Part shown: positions 1 through 5,973 of the stretch, in pieces
Layout: each line of letters starts with the position of its first letter
How positions within the stretch are numbered: position 1 is the first letter of the stretch
Assembly: GCA_964651325.1 (NCBI GenBank)
Contig: CAZYXP010000211.1
Location: forward strand, 1 to 6,104
Direction: 5' to 3'
DNA length: 6,104 bases
From: JADFOB01 sp964651325
GTDB lineage: Bacteria > Planctomycetota > Phycisphaerae > UBA1845
Notes under the pieces: model-generated
What the model was told of the DNA's origin: nothing
Seen by the model: the letters and a program-made list of their open reading frames with translations, nothing else
The model's database searches: none
Program-made: the position numbers and the translations under genes

Positions 1-1583
1 CCTGCGATGAGGTCAACGAGGTCATCGTGCACGTGCCGGACGATGCGTTCTGCGATGATGGGCTATTCTGTACGGGCGTGGAAACGTGCGACGCGGCAAC
101 GGGTTGCCTGGCGGGCAGCATCCCGTGTACGGACCCGCAGTCGATGTGCGACGAGGACAACAACGCTTGCATCACGTGCGTCAACGACGCGGATTGCGAC
201 GACGGCATTTTCTGCAATGGGGCTGAACTCTGCGGCGCGAACGGTTGCCAACCGGGACCTCCCCCCTGCAGCGACCCGCTAGCGACCTTCTGCGACGAAG
301 CCGGCGCGGCGTGCGTGCAGTGCCTGGCCGACTCGGATTGCAACGACAATGTCTTCTGCGATGGGATGGAAACCTGTGTCGCAAACATTTGCGAGGCGGG
401 AACGGCGCCGAACATAGACGACGGCATTGAATGCACGATGGACCGCTGTGATGAGGTCAACGACGTCGTCGTGCATACGCCGGACGATGCGTTCTGCGAT
501 GACGGGGACTTCTGCACCGGCGTGGGAACGTGCGACGCGGTATTGGACTGCCAGGTGGGCAACGATCCCTGTACGGACCCGTCGCTGCCGGTGTGCGACG
601 AAGCCAACGACGCGTGCGTCGAATGTCTGATCGCCGCCGATTGCGACGACGGCGCATTCTGCAATGGGGATGAACTCTGCGTTGCGAACGCGTGCCAGCC
701 GGGATCGCCGCCGATTATGACCGATGGCATCGAATGCACGATGGATACGTGCGATGAGGTCAACGACCTCGTCGTGCATGCGCCGGACGATGCTTCCTGT
801 GATGACGATCTATTCTGCAACGGCGTGGAGATGTGTGACGCCGTATCAGGCTGCGTGGCCGGCAGCTTTCCGTGTACGGGCCCGCAGTCAATCTGCGATG
901 AAGCCAACGACGCGTGCGTCGAATGTCTGAGCGACGCGACCTGCGATGACGGGCTCTTCTGCACGGGCGTGGAAACGTGCAACGCCCTCTCCGAGTGTCA
1001 ATCCAGCGGAAATCCGTGTAACGACCCGTTCCTCTCGGTTTGCGACGAAGCCAACGCAACCTGCGTGGAATGCGTGGACGACGCGGATTGCATCGACAGC
1101 ATATTCTGCGATGGGCCGGAAAGGTGCATCCAAAACGTATGCCAAGCGGGGACGCCGCCAATCTTAGACGACGGCATTGCATGCACGGTAGACATCTGCG
1201 ATGAGATCAACAACGCAGTCGTACATGCGCCGGACGACGCATTCTGCGGCGATGGCATCTTCTGCAACGGCGTGGAAACATGCGATGAACAGGTGGGCTG
1301 CCAGCCTAGCATTGCCCCATGTACCGACCCGCTGCTACCATTCTGCGACGAAGTCGGCGAGGCCTGTGTCGCATGCCTGGCGATCGGAGACGTCAACGGC
1401 GATCAGGCTATTGATCTTATCGATTTTGAGGGCTTTGCAGCATGCAGGACGGGGCCGATTGGGCCCGCCGACCCGCCCGCCTACCCGACCAACTGTCGGT
1501 GTTTCGACGCAGAGGCGGACGGCGATATCGACATGAAGGATTTCCAATCGTTCCAGCAAAACTTCATCGGCGCTAAACCGTAA
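1..1583 (+). CDS. Cys-rich repeat protein with C-terminal dockerin-like module (5' partial)
   Basis: The reading frame is open from base 3 to the TAA at 1581-1583 and enters from beyond the window edge. The GTG at base 27 lies inside a repeat, so it is not a credible start; the true N-terminus, and any signal peptide, is outside. About 460 residues are tandem Cys-rich modules with recurring motifs such as CDEVND, HAPDDAFCDDG, FCNGVETCD, CTDP and CDEANDACVECL. The C-terminal 66 residues (1386-1583) form a dockerin-like unit: an Asp/Asn-rich loop (GDVNGDQAIDLIDF) near 1389, a Cys/Pro-rich insert, and a second loop (DAEADGDIDMKDF) near 1506. Such C-terminal modules are common on secreted planctomycete proteins. 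The regularly spaced, probably disulfide-bonded cysteines and acidic composition suggest an extracellular or cell-surface protein. No catalytic motif is visible and the function is unknown. It converges on the reductase cluster, and nothing links the two functionally. Confidence 0.85.
   Translation, partial: CDEVNEVIVHVPDDAFCDDGLFCTGVETCDAATGCLAGSIPCTDPQSMCDEDNNACITCVNDADCDDGIFCNGAELCGANGCQPGPPPCSDPLATFCDEAGAACVQCLADSDCNDNVFCDGMETCVANICEAGTAPNIDDGIECTMDRCDEVNDVVVHTPDDAFCDDGDFCTGVGTCDAVLDCQVGNDPCTDPSLPVCDEANDACVECLIAADCDDGAFCNGDELCVANACQPGSPPIMTDGIECTMDTCDEVNDLVVHAPDDASCDDDLFCNGVEMCDAVSGCVAGSFPCTGPQSICDEANDACVECLSDATCDDGLFCTGVETCNALSECQSSGNPCNDPFLSVCDEANATCVECVDDADCIDSIFCDGPERCIQNVCQAGTPPILDDGIACTVDICDEINNAVVHAPDDAFCGDGIFCNGVETCDEQVGCQPSIAPCTDPLLPFCDEVGEACVACLAIGDVNGDQAIDLIDFEGFAACRTGPIGPADPPAYPTNCRCFDAEADGDIDMKDFQSFQQNFIGAKP
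3..1385 (+). repeat. In-frame tandem Cys-rich repeats, long/short/long pattern
   Basis: Using the CDEVN/CDEIN motif as phase marker, units begin at bases 3, 447, 750 and 1197. Their lengths are 148, 101 and 149 codons, and a fourth is cut short where the dockerin-like module begins. The long units appear to be the short unit plus one extra module of about 47 residues carrying the CDEAxxxCVxC...FCxGxExC pattern. Similarity persists at DNA level: bases 600-630 and 900-930 are identical over 31 nt, and the PDDAFCDDG-encoding stretches near 36 and 480 are nearly identical. This indicates expansion or homogenisation by in-frame duplication. The upstream edge is set by the window, so more units probably lie outside. 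Confidence 0.85.
1386..1583 (+). other. Dockerin-like domain with two Ca-binding-type loops
   Basis: This is the C-terminal domain of the Cys-rich protein. Loop one reads D-x-N-x-D-x-x-I-D-x-x-D from base 1389. Loop two reads D-x-E-x-D-x-D-I-D-x-x-D from base 1506. Each is followed by a phenylalanine-rich helix-like segment (FEGF, FQSFQQNF). The spacer between them is rich in Gly and Pro and carries three Cys, an arrangement I associate with planctomycete rather than clostridial dockerins. In clostridia dockerins bind cohesins; in Planctomycetota the partner is generally unknown and a role in surface anchoring or secretion is only inferred. Confidence 0.7.
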
Positions 1584-1617
1584 GCGCGAGCGCAATCAAG
1601 CCAACCCGGCGGAACTC

Positions 1618-1635
1618 GGATCGCTATGGCGATCC
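1618..1635. terminator. Hairpin between convergent genes, possible bidirectional terminator
   Basis: Bases 1618-1624 (GGATCGC) and 1629-1635 (GCGATCC) are perfect inverted repeats around a 4-nt loop (TATG). The hairpin sits in the 55-nt gap between the + strand stop at 1583 and the - strand stop at 1639. The position suits a shared transcription terminator, but neither side is followed by a T-tract, so it is not a textbook intrinsic terminator. Confidence 0.4.
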
Positions 1636-1638
1636 CGC

Positions 1639-2457
1639 TCAATCTGCGTTCGACACGCCGACCAGGGCGTCCGAGCGCTTTCGATACCGCGACAGTCCCA
1701 AGATGGCCGCCCCACGCGCCACGACGTGGGCCGGGTGCTCCGGAATGAGCACCTCGCCCTCGAAACTCTTGCGGCATGCCTCGATCATGCCTTGCTGGCG
1801 AGCCACGCCACCGATGAATACGACGGACCCGTCAAAGCCGACCATCTTCAGCTGGCTGAGCGCGCGACCAGCCAAGGACTCGTGCGCACCGCAAACGATG
1901 TCCGCCACGGTCTTGCCTTCGGAGACATGGTTGATGATCTCGGACTCCGCGAGCACGGCACACACGCTGCTGATCGGCTGTGGATCTTCGGATTGCAAGG
2001 ATAGCTCGCCGATGTCATTGACGTCGACCTCGAGGTACCGACAGATTCGCTGAAGAAAACCACCGCTGCCGGCCGCGCACTTCTCATTGGTCCGAAACGC
2101 TTTGACCTTTCCGCCGTCTCGCAGGGAGATCGCTCTCGTGCTTTGGGCGCCCATATCAAGAACAAACCCCGCGCTCGGAAAAATCGCGTGCGCGCCCCGC
2201 GCGCCGCACGTTAGGTCCGTGATCTGAATATCTCGCATACCCAGGCTGTATCGCCCCAGCCCGGTCGAGGCGATGTAATCGATCTGGTCCGGCCGCAATC
2301 CCGCCTCGGCGCAGGCGTGCTGGACGGAGGACTTCGCCACAACGTCAAAATCCGCTTGCGTCCGCTCGATTCCGCGCCCCACGACCGTCCCTTGCTCATC
2401 GACGATCACCGTCTTGGTGGCGCCGGCACCTAAATCCACACCTGCAACATGTACCAC
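1639..2457 (-). CDS. bzdQ: Class I benzoyl-CoA reductase ATPase subunit, BzdQ/BcrD-like
   Basis: A 272-aa protein of the BadF/BadG/BcrA/BcrD ASKHA family, last of the four reductase genes. Visible motifs are the N-terminal phosphate loop VDLGAGATKT (8-17), a STGLGRY turn (64-70), DMGAQSTR (101-108), NEKCAAGSGGF with Cys127, SSVCAVLAESE with Cys166, and an IGGVAR adenosine-type motif (215-220). In this family Cys127 and Cys166 equivalents from two subunits jointly hold one [4Fe-4S] cluster at the ATPase dimer interface; ATP hydrolysis drives low-potential electron transfer to the catalytic subunits. The GGQD-type motif of its partner is replaced here by GAQS, a divergence I recall from BcrD/BzdQ-type subunits. 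The start is a GTG supported by an AGGAG six nt upstream. It lies 111 nt after bzdP and is probably cotranscribed. The family is certain; the Q letter rests on motifs, length and gene order. Confidence 0.85.
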   Translation of the reverse strand: MVHVAGVDLGAGATKTVIVDEQGTVVGRGIERTQADFDVVAKSSVQHACAEAGLRPDQIDYIASTGLGRYSLGMRDIQITDLTCGARGAHAIFPSAGFVLDMGAQSTRAISLRDGGKVKAFRTNEKCAAGSGGFLQRICRYLEVDVNDIGELSLQSEDPQPISSVCAVLAESEIINHVSEGKTVADIVCGAHESLAGRALSQLKMVGFDGSVVFIGGVARQQGMIEACRKSFEGEVLIPEHPAHVVARGAAILGLSRYRKRSDALVGVSNAD

Positions 2458-2463
2458 TTCGCG

Positions 2464-2468
2464 CTCCT
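2464..2468 (-). promoter_or_regulatory. Ribosome binding site fixing a GTG start
   Basis: On the - strand AGGAG is followed by six nt and then GTG (2457-2455). This supports GTG as the start, giving a protein that begins MVHVAGVDLG, the expected N-terminus for the ASKHA fold. No upstream in-frame ATG would fit the family better. Confidence 0.7.
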
Positions 2469-2475
2469 ATCTGTT

Positions 2476-2501
2476 TTTCCCAGATACGCTCCCTGGGGAA
2501 A
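2476..2501 (-). other. Intercistronic hairpin just upstream of the bzdQ RBS
   Basis: In the 111-nt gap between the bzdP and bzdQ genes, bases 2476-2483 (TTTCCCAG) pair with 2493-2501 (CTGGGGAAA). They form an 8-bp stem with one bulged G and a loop of about 9 nt. The hairpin ends seven nt before the AGGAG of bzdQ. It could influence transcript processing or translation of bzdQ. There is no following U-tract, so it does not look like a terminator. Chance formation is possible. Confidence 0.3.
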
Positions 2502-2568
2502 CCAATATATTCATCAGCCCAACGCCGGCTCCGCGCGGCATGGCTCTATCCGCGTTTGCTTGGCCGGG

Positions 2569-3405
2569 CTACCCATCAACCCAGCCGGCCGCCTCCGCGC
2601 CAACGCCAATATCCGTCGGGTGCCCCGCGAGCACATGGTCCATCGCAAACAACGCCGCCCCGAGCGCGCCACAAAAATGCGCTTCCTGACTGATGTTCAG
2701 CGTTTTCCCGAGTTTCGCTTCGAGCGAGCGCACCATCCCGTCGTTGCGTGCCACGCCGCCGGTAAACGTAATCTCCGGCTCAATCCCGACGCGCCGCACC
2801 AGCCCAATCGTCCGCGCGGCAATCGCATCATGAACGCCGGCCAGAATGTCTTCCACCTTTTTCTTCTGCGCCAGATGGCTCAATATGTCCGACTCGACAA
2901 ACACCGTACACACACTGGTGAGCCGAATGGGCTTGGTGCCCTGAAGCGAAATGGGGCCGATCTCATCGAGCGTCAACCCGAGCACTTCGGCCGCGCCGGC
3001 TAAGAACCGGCCCGTGCCGGCCGCGCACTTGTCGTTCATGCAGAAGTCCAACACGTCGCCTTCCGGGCCGACCTTGATCGCCTTGGTATCCTGCCCGCCC
3101 ATATCGATCACGGTGCGCGTGTTGGGAAACAGAATCTGGGCCCCGCGGGCGTGGCAGGAGATTTCCGTAACCTGCGTGTCTCCGGCCTCTATTTTGTACC
3201 GGCCATAGCCCGTGCCAACGACAAACTTGATGTCGTCTCGAGCAATCCCGGCTTCGACAGCCAAGTTGTCGATCGCTCGTTGCCCGGCCCGTTTCACATT
3301 GGCACCCGTATCAATCAGCACCCGCGCTACGATGGCACGAGCGGCGTCAATCACAATCCCCTTGGTCTGGGTGCTTCCTACATCAATCCCTGCTGCGTAT
3401 TGCAT
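2569..3405 (-). CDS. bzdP: Class I benzoyl-CoA reductase ATPase subunit, BzdP/BcrA-like
   Basis: A 278-aa BadF/BadG/BcrA/BcrD-family ATPase, third gene of the cluster. Motifs in order: phosphate loop GIDVGSTQTKG (6-16), GTGYGRY (64-70), DMGGQDTKAI (101-110), NDKCAAGTGRF with Cys127, TSVCTVFVESD with Cys166, and TGGVARNDG (215-223). This is the canonical activator signature, also seen in 2-hydroxyglutaryl-CoA dehydratase activators such as HgdC. Here a second, distinct ATPase follows, which indicates the heterodimeric ATPase module of class I benzoyl-CoA reductase. Cys127 and Cys166 should supply half the ligands of the bridging [4Fe-4S] cluster. Thauera BcrA is about 440 aa; the 278-aa length favours the Azoarcus-type BzdP. 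The ATG at 3405 starts directly before the phosphate loop, with a weak purine-rich GGAAAGAG upstream. It begins 33 nt after the bzdO stop, consistent with one transcript. Confidence 0.85.
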   Translation of the reverse strand: MQYAAGIDVGSTQTKGIVIDAARAIVARVLIDTGANVKRAGQRAIDNLAVEAGIARDDIKFVVGTGYGRYKIEAGDTQVTEISCHARGAQILFPNTRTVIDMGGQDTKAIKVGPEGDVLDFCMNDKCAAGTGRFLAGAAEVLGLTLDEIGPISLQGTKPIRLTSVCTVFVESDILSHLAQKKKVEDILAGVHDAIAARTIGLVRRVGIEPEITFTGGVARNDGMVRSLEAKLGKTLNISQEAHFCGALGAALFAMDHVLAGHPTDIGVGAEAAGWVDG

Positions 3406-3438
3406 GACATTTTCTCTTTCCGGTGCCTTTCAAGCACA

Positions 3439-4722
3439 TTACTGGCGCAACACTGTTTCCTCGCGTCGCATTCGTTTGTATTGCAGAGACTCAAAAAATG
3501 CATCGATGCGGTTTTTCATCTGCGCTTCGGCATAGTAGCGCGGATCCTCGAGATCGGATTCGACCATCAAGGTCGGCACGCCGAGCTCCTTGGTGAAGTA
3601 CTCGCGCATGTCGCCCTGGCCGGCGGAAAACAGCCGGCAGCTTTTGATGCTGTGGATGACGAGCGCATCGGCATCCCAATCCTCGACGTACGTGCGAATC
3701 TGTTTGTAGCGTTCGAGCATGGATCGATTGCACAAGTTGTGCACAATCATTTGATCGACGATGCTCTCCAACGGATGGTCCGGATCGTGGCGGAAGCCGA
3801 ATTCCCACGTGCCCCCGACAGTGGAATAGGTGCTCTGAACGGCCACCGCGCCCCACGCCTCGAACAGATTGCGAAAATTGCGGTAGTACGGGTACGGCGG
3901 CGGGCCTTCAACCACGATGCGAAACCGCTCGTCATCCACCACGCCTTCGCCATCGGCAACCATGTGCTCGTATTGCGTGACCACGGCGTCGAAGAAATCC
4001 GCCGCCTCTTTCGTGCCGCGCAGCGCGTTGATCGGCCCCATCATGTTGATGCTGTCGAAATAGGCGTCGTAAGGCGCCGGTCGATGCTTGCACAGCTCCT
4101 TCGCGCGACTCCAGCCCTCCTCAGCCCGAGCCGAGTAGCGAAGTATCTCGCGAAGGCGATCGATGTCGAATTTCTTGCCCGTCAGCTTCTCGCACGTCTT
4201 AATCAGCTCGCGCAATTGGGTCATCACGTAGGCCCGATCCGCCTGGCTGGGCGCCGCTTCGCGCAGGAACGGAATGTCCAGCATGATCATCGGCACGTCC
4301 ATCATCTGGGCACAGTGTTCAAACCACTTGATGTAGACGTTGCAGCCGACGAAATTGCACACGATCAGCGACGGCCTGGGGATCGTGCCTCCTTCACCCA
4401 CGCCGCCGCACATCGTGAACCCGACATCGGCCTTGACATACGCGCAGTTGTCCGACGCATAACCGACCTCTTCGCTCTTGATGATGTAGGGCAGCGACTG
4501 CTTGCGGATCGCAAGCTGCAACGCGTTGACCTCGGGGAACACGGGCAGAATGTCGAAGCAGCGCAGAATCTCCACGCAATTTCCGCTGATCATCAGATAG
4601 GCGGACGGCACGGGGTTGTCCGCGGCCTCCTTCAATTCCGCCATCCAGTCGGTCATGATGTTGCGGGAAAGCTCGTGGACGATCCCGCGATAGTCTTTTT
4701 CTTCAGAAACGGTGGTTCGCAT
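3439..4722 (-). CDS. bzdO: Class I benzoyl-CoA reductase catalytic subunit, BzdO/BcrB-like
   Basis: A 427-aa protein of the 2-hydroxyglutaryl-CoA dehydratase D-component family, with the length expected for BcrB/BadE/BzdO (roughly 430-450 aa). Cysteines suited to Fe-S or active-site roles include Cys55 (EILRCFD), Cys93 (DNCAYVK), Cys127 (FVGCNVY) and Cys362 (KSCRLFSAGQGD). The C-terminal stretch from about 355 to 410, with SCRLFSAGQGDMREYF, GVPTLMVESD and LEDPRY, is the family's most conserved block. With the BzdN-like partner it should form the module that binds aryl-CoA and accepts electrons from the ATPase pair to reduce the aromatic ring; it acts in the cytoplasm. The ATG at 4722 has a GGAG nine nt upstream. 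Substrate specificity cannot be read from sequence, and a 3-methylbenzoyl-CoA or other aryl/acyl-CoA reductase remains possible. Confidence 0.87.
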   Translation of the reverse strand: MRTTVSEEKDYRGIVHELSRNIMTDWMAELKEAADNPVPSAYLMISGNCVEILRCFDILPVFPEVNALQLAIRKQSLPYIIKSEEVGYASDNCAYVKADVGFTMCGGVGEGGTIPRPSLIVCNFVGCNVYIKWFEHCAQMMDVPMIMLDIPFLREAAPSQADRAYVMTQLRELIKTCEKLTGKKFDIDRLREILRYSARAEEGWSRAKELCKHRPAPYDAYFDSINMMGPINALRGTKEAADFFDAVVTQYEHMVADGEGVVDDERFRIVVEGPPPYPYYRNFRNLFEAWGAVAVQSTYSTVGGTWEFGFRHDPDHPLESIVDQMIVHNLCNRSMLERYKQIRTYVEDWDADALVIHSIKSCRLFSAGQGDMREYFTKELGVPTLMVESDLEDPRYYAEAQMKNRIDAFFESLQYKRMRREETVLRQ

Positions 4723-4788
4723 CAGGTTTCGCTCCAGCCATCTATTGCGTTTGGGGACTACTCAATCCGTTTGGCCACATGGGTCTTG

Positions 4789-4805
4789 GTGCCACTTTGC
4801 GGCAC
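4789..4805 (-). other. Short hairpin just after the bzdN stop
   Basis: GTGCC (4789-4793) and GGCAC (4801-4805) form a 5-bp stem with a 7-nt loop, immediately downstream of the bzdN TGA in the 84-nt gap before bzdO. It is weak and has no T-tract. It could be a transcript-stability element or chance. Confidence 0.15.
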
Positions 4806-4806
4806 G

Positions 4807-5973
4807 TCAATCGAACAGCATTGATTCGGCGAACGTCTCGATCTCGGTTCGCGTGGCCTCAAACGTCCACATCTTTTCTTCGAATTCGATCTTGAGGTGT
4901 GGCACGTCGGCCTCATCCAGTTTCTGCCGGAACAACACGTAGTCCAACAGCGCCGGTTCGCAGAATTTCGCCGGGGTAAAGAGCACGGCCTCGGCGCCGG
5001 CGTCCTTCATGCGATCCAACAAACCGGCCGTCCTCGGCTTGTCGCAGTCGTGCCGGACGGAGGTGTACACGCTGTTGGCAAGATAGGCCTGCGACAATGC
5101 ATCAAGCGGATCGCCGTCGGTCGCCACGTCTTCGTTGAACAGCCGCCAGCCGACCGCCATGTCGTCGTCATGGACCAGGCACCCGCTTGTTTCGATGACG
5201 TCAACCAATCCGATGGGCGGCTGCTCGCAGAAGGCGCCCTCCACGATCACGCGCACGCCATCTCGCGGCTTGGCATCCGAAGCCTGCACCTGTTCGCACA
5301 GGTCGCCAAGCATGGGGGCGTAGTCCTCCGGCATCATGCGTGTCCCGGCTTGCACGACCGCATAAAGATCGGCCGCCCCAATGGACGTCGGATGCAGTTT
5401 TCGATGAGCATACAGCCGTTGCGTCAGGCTGCGTACCTCGTTGTACAGCTTCAGACTCGCACGAATGGCTTCGTCTTCGATGGGCCGACCCAGGTGGCTG
5501 GCAAGATTCGTTCGAAAACGTTCAAACTCAGCACGCACAAAGCCCGCGCTGCCCTCGCTGTACATGTTCTGCGGCATGTGCAGATACTCAATGAACATGC
5601 CCGGCGCGTTGCGCTCGGCCAGGCTCGAAAGATTCCGGGCGACGTCACAGATCGAACTGAAGACCGCACCCTCAAACGCCTTCATTTCACCGGACAAGAA
5701 CAGTTCAAGCGTGCTCTTGGCGATCGAGCAGATGAACGACTGAAATCGCGACTCCGCGTGCGATAGCTCGATCTTATTGCCCGCGCCGAACAACCCGACG
5801 GGCATCAGGCCGGCCGCATGGATGACTTCCACCGGCGCGTAGACGGGAAAGACGCCCAATCCACCGACGTTGGGATGTTTGATCCGAGCCTGTGCCAACG
5901 CTGCGCCCGGCAGAAGTTCGATCAGGTCTCGACAGTGCTGTACAATATCTTCTCGTGTCACCATGACCTCCAT
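4807..5973 (-). CDS. bzdN: Class I benzoyl-CoA reductase catalytic subunit, BzdN/BcrC-like
   Basis: A 388-aa protein of the 2-hydroxyglutaryl-CoA dehydratase D-component family, matching BcrC/BadD/BzdN in length (about 385 aa) and leading the cluster as in bcrCBAD and bzdNOPQ. The N-terminal domain carries YAPVEVIHAAGLMPVG (45-60), Cys82 (FICSIAKS) and Cys109 (SSICDVARN). The C-terminal domain carries VEGAFCEQPP (Cys249), ETSGCLVHDDD (Cys265), DVATDGDPLDAL and TPAKFCEPALLD (Cys338). Cys82, Cys109 and Cys338 are the likely Fe-S ligands by family analogy. It should pair with the BzdO-like subunit to bind and reduce the CoA-thioester ring. The start is uncertain: the ATG at 5973 lacks an upstream RBS, while GGAGG inside codons 1-3 would better serve the in-frame GTG at 5961 (5 nt spacing) or the ATG at 5964 (2 nt). 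The frame also stays open to the window edge, but family proteins begin near MVTREDIV. Confidence 0.87.
   Translation of the reverse strand: MEVMVTREDIVQHCRDLIELLPGAALAQARIKHPNVGGLGVFPVYAPVEVIHAAGLMPVGLFGAGNKIELSHAESRFQSFICSIAKSTLELFLSGEMKAFEGAVFSSICDVARNLSSLAERNAPGMFIEYLHMPQNMYSEGSAGFVRAEFERFRTNLASHLGRPIEDEAIRASLKLYNEVRSLTQRLYAHRKLHPTSIGAADLYAVVQAGTRMMPEDYAPMLGDLCEQVQASDAKPRDGVRVIVEGAFCEQPPIGLVDVIETSGCLVHDDDMAVGWRLFNEDVATDGDPLDALSQAYLANSVYTSVRHDCDKPRTAGLLDRMKDAGAEAVLFTPAKFCEPALLDYVLFRQKLDEADVPHLKIEFEEKMWTFEATRTEIETFAESMLFD
5967..5971 (-). promoter_or_regulatory. Candidate RBS inside the annotated bzdN start
   Basis: GGAGG occupies - strand 5971-5967, within the first three codons if translation starts at 5973. 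It is spaced 5 nt from the in-frame GTG at 5961 and 2 nt from the ATG at 5964. No Shine-Dalgarno-like sequence precedes the ATG at 5973. This favours a start 9-12 nt downstream of the longest ATG form. Confidence 0.45.

Noticed and set aside
279..779. A 166-codon - strand frame inside the Cys-rich gene
   Set aside because: It mirrors the tandem repeats of the + strand gene, with its own repeat pattern following directly from the complementary DNA; no independent coding evidence.
3..1385. Tandem repeats as a CRISPR array or noncoding satellite
   Set aside because: Units are 101-149 codons long, stay in one open frame and vary mostly while keeping cysteine spacing, which is protein repeat behaviour.
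27..1583. GTG at base 27 as the true start of the Cys-rich protein
   Set aside because: The codons before it (CDEVNEVIV) match the beginning of later repeat units, so coding continues upstream and the gene is truncated by the window edge.
3151..4824. A 557-codon open frame on the + strand opposite the bzdO and early bzdP genes
   Set aside because: It is fully antisense to genes with clear family motifs, has no recognisable domains, is rich in His/Arg/Val as expected of a complementary-strand shadow in GC-rich DNA, and lacks a supporting start context.
4897..5766. A 289-codon open frame on the + strand opposite bzdN
   Set aside because: It is antisense to a well-supported conserved gene and shows no motif of its own; it is explained by codon bias of the - strand gene.
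1639..5973. Cluster as a 2-hydroxyglutaryl-CoA (hydroxyacyl-CoA) dehydratase with activator
   Set aside because: Those systems normally use one homodimeric activator. Here two distinct ATPases follow the two large subunits in the BCR order, and subunit sizes match bzdNOPQ. It is not absolutely excluded without a tree.
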